From: Holophagae bacterium
Lineage (GTDB): Bacteria > Acidobacteriota > Holophagae > Acanthopleuribacterales > Acanthopleuribacteraceae
Assembly: GCA_029263455.1 (NCBI GenBank)
Contig: JAJCXM010000004.1
Coordinates: 124,001-188,000, forward strand
DNA: 64,000 nucleotides
Reading direction: 5' to 3'
A program made the translations under genes and the position numbers. The notes below the pieces were generated by a model. The model was not told the DNA's origin and did no database searches. It saw nothing but the letters and a program-made list of their open reading frames with translations. Below, piece by piece: positions 62,382-64,000 of this stretch; position 1 is the stretch's first letter; every line of letters starts with the position of its first letter.

Positions 62382-64000
62382 ATGAGCCTTGCCGGGACAA
62401 AAGTTGGAAAAATCCGCATCGTCGAACAGCTCGGTGCTGGCGGTATGGGTGAAATCTATCTTGGCTACGATGAAAAGTTGGAAAGAAACGTGGCGATCAA
62501 GGCCATCCGAGCTGAAAAGCGATTGGACCCACAAGCCAAGATTCGATTCATGCGCGAAGCCAAAGCGCTGTCAAAACTGGAGCATCCACACATATGCCGA
62601 ATCTATGACTTCTTGGAAGGTGAAAGCCACGACTTCCTGATCATGGAATTGATCTCGGGCAAGAGCCTCGACAAGATGCAGGGTTTGACCCGCAAAGCTA
62701 AGCTCCGCATTGCCGAACAAATTGCAGAAGTCCTAACCGCCGCCCATGCCGAGAACATTGTCCACCGCGATCTTAAACCCGAGAACATCATGATCACCGA
62801 TGCAGGCGTTAAAGTTCTCGATTTTGGACTAGCCCACATCATTGGTGAAAAGCCCATTGCCGCTGCCACCTCCAATCGAGAAGCACTCGATGCGAATGAC
62901 GCGGAGCTTGAAGGCACTTTGGATAGCTATCACACAGAGTTAGGAACCATTGTCGGTACGCCCAGGTTCATGAGTCCTGAACAGGCTCGTGGAGAGAGAA
63001 CAACCGCCGCCAGCGATATCTACACTTTCGGGCTGCTGCTGCAATGGCTGTTGACCGATAGGTCGCCCTACGACCCAAAATTCCAACACACAGCGCTGCT
63101 CAAAGAGGTCATGCAAGGTCGGTCCCTGCCCGTTGAAGGCCTGAGCTCCGATCTGACCGCACTGATCAATAACCTCAAATCGTTGGCGCCAGAGCGACGT
63201 CCCGTAGCCGTCGAAGTTCTGAAACAGATCAAATGGATCCGCCAAAAGCCCGCGCGCACACTTCGACGGACCGTAGTCGCCGCTTTCGCCCTATTACTAA
63301 TCATCGCTTCCGTTGTCTCCACATTAGGATTCGTACGTGCCAAGCGATCGGAGAAACGAGCCATAGCAAGCGAGGCCCGAGCCGTTCACGAAGCTGAAAT
63401 GGCGGAACAAACCGTCGCCCTACTGCAAGAATTCTTGGGCTCAGTCGATCCGGGCGAACAAGGTAAGGACATCACCGTCATCGAACTAGTGGAGGCATTC
63501 AAACCGCGCTTGGAAGAATTGAACGACCAACCCTTGATTCAGGCCAGTTTGTTCACCACCTACGGGAGAACGTATAAGGGATTAGGGCTATACGATGAGG
63601 TCTATTTTTACTATCAACGAGCGTTTGAGATTCGCAAACAGGAACTGGGTGAGTCGCACACAAAGACACTTGACGCGTCGATGAATCTCGCTAATGCATT
63701 GAAGCTTCAGGGAAAAAATAATGATGCGGAGCACTTGTATCGGCAAACATTAGAAGCCCAGCAACGCGTGCTCGGAGCAGACCACCCCAATTCTCTCAAG
63801 ACCTCGATGAACCTGGCCAATGTCGTGCTCAATCAAGGTGATTATCTAGAATCGGAACGCCTCTTTCTATTGACGCTTAAGGCGCAAAAAAGAGTGCTCG
63901 GTGATGAAGACCCTGAAACACTTAGTTCTTTAATGAATCTAGCCAGCGCCGTCTTGTACCAAGGAAAATATGCTGAAGCCGAGCAGCTGTACCGTCAATG
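62382..64000 (+). CDS. Eukaryote-like Ser/Thr protein kinase with TPR domain, cut by window end
   Basis: Open from ATG 62382 (GGAGGG five bases upstream) to the window edge, with 539 codons in view. The kinase domain (about 8-270) shows EQLGAGGMGEIYLGYD, Lys40 in NVAIKAI, HRDLKPEN (128-135), DFG (147-149) and GTPRFMSPEQARGERTTAAS, an RD kinase. A membrane helix (VVAAFALLLIIASVVSTLGF) follows, then TPR units of about 42 residues (TLDASMNLANALKLQGKNND, SLKTSMNLANVVLNQGDYLE, TLSSLMNLASAVLYQGKYAE). The C-terminus is missing. A separate transcript from the preceding kinase is likely across the 283-bp spacer. Confidence 0.95.
   Translation, partial: MSLAGTKVGKIRIVEQLGAGGMGEIYLGYDEKLERNVAIKAIRAEKRLDPQAKIRFMREAKALSKLEHPHICRIYDFLEGESHDFLIMELISGKSLDKMQGLTRKAKLRIAEQIAEVLTAAHAENIVHRDLKPENIMITDAGVKVLDFGLAHIIGEKPIAAATSNREALDANDAELEGTLDSYHTELGTIVGTPRFMSPEQARGERTTAASDIYTFGLLLQWLLTDRSPYDPKFQHTALLKEVMQGRSLPVEGLSSDLTALINNLKSLAPERRPVAVEVLKQIKWIRQKPARTLRRTVVAAFALLLIIASVVSTLGFVRAKRSEKRAIASEARAVHEAEMAEQTVALLQEFLGSVDPGEQGKDITVIELVEAFKPRLEELNDQPLIQASLFTTYGRTYKGLGLYDEVYFYYQRAFEIRKQELGESHTKTLDASMNLANALKLQGKNNDAEHLYRQTLEAQQRVLGADHPNSLKTSMNLANVVLNQGDYLESERLFLLTLKAQKRVLGDEDPETLSSLMNLASAVLYQGKYAEAEQLYRQ

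Overview
The window looks like chromosomal DNA of a Gram-negative, free-living heterotroph. The protein families point most strongly to Acidobacteriota (Holophagae/Acanthopleuribacter-like). These are: a winged-helix/TPR membrane regulator, Ser/Thr kinases fused to PD40 or TPR repeats, six-bladed propellers, FG-GAP/ASPIC proteins, TPR-fused sulfatase-like lipoproteins, IPTL-CTERM-like C-termini and a YadA-like head protein. The outer-membrane OmpA lipoprotein and other lipoproteins fit a diderm cell. The phylum call is an inference from family content; there is no rRNA here. No tRNA, rRNA, CRISPR array, insertion sequence or phage gene was seen.

1-12 kb is mostly housekeeping. It holds the end of proB and all of proA (coupled through ATGA), an aminotransferase, an orphan PhnD-like binding protein, trpS, a divergent uracil-DNA glycosylase, a single-chain ETF (beta and alpha subunits fused, with a strong terminator behind it), a membrane-anchored repeat protein, tdk, and a ToxR/CadC-like regulator with a TPR sensor half. 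An exported esterase follows.

13.4-23.3 kb is a surface-polysaccharide locus: methyltransferase, GT4 glycosyltransferase, Wzy-like polymerase, Wzz-like chain-length protein, two tandem cobalamin-type radical SAM enzymes, a nucleotidyltransferase and a TMTC/PMT-like membrane glycosyltransferase. Plus- and minus-strand genes are interleaved, with two long tail-to-tail coding overlaps.

23.6-30 kb carries a PQQ-type propeller, a TetR/CocE-hydrolase operon with a clear promoter and palindromic operator, mgtE and an OmpA lipoprotein. 30-35 kb is a distinctive block: two paralogous secreted proteins with IPTL-CTERM-like tails, each with its own TTGACA promoter, TTG start and terminator, flank a three-gene operon (Spy-like protein, TPR protein, TPR-fused sulfatase-like lipoprotein).

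35-46 kb is mixed: an unknown gene next to a NADAR protein, a methyltransferase/PEP-mutase-family pair, DUF1272, an AAC(3)-family acetyltransferase, MarR, a six-bladed propeller, a LytS/LytTR two-component pair, an exported PAD-family deiminase and a beta-carbonic anhydrase. 46-59 kb is dominated by exported proteins (FG-GAP/ASPIC, PKD-like, YadA-head) and a propeller-type hybrid sensor kinase with its NarL-type regulator. It also holds a 0.5 kb hairpin-rich non-coding element. The window ends with two eukaryote-like Ser/Thr kinases, the second cut by the window edge.

Two features recur. Signal-peptide genes often start at TTG behind a strong Shine-Dalgarno, and operon partners are often coupled by 4-bp ATGA/TTGA overlaps. 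The most likely places for undescribed biology are the IPTL-like paralog/sulfatase block, the polysaccharide locus with paired radical SAM enzymes, and the hairpin-rich element.
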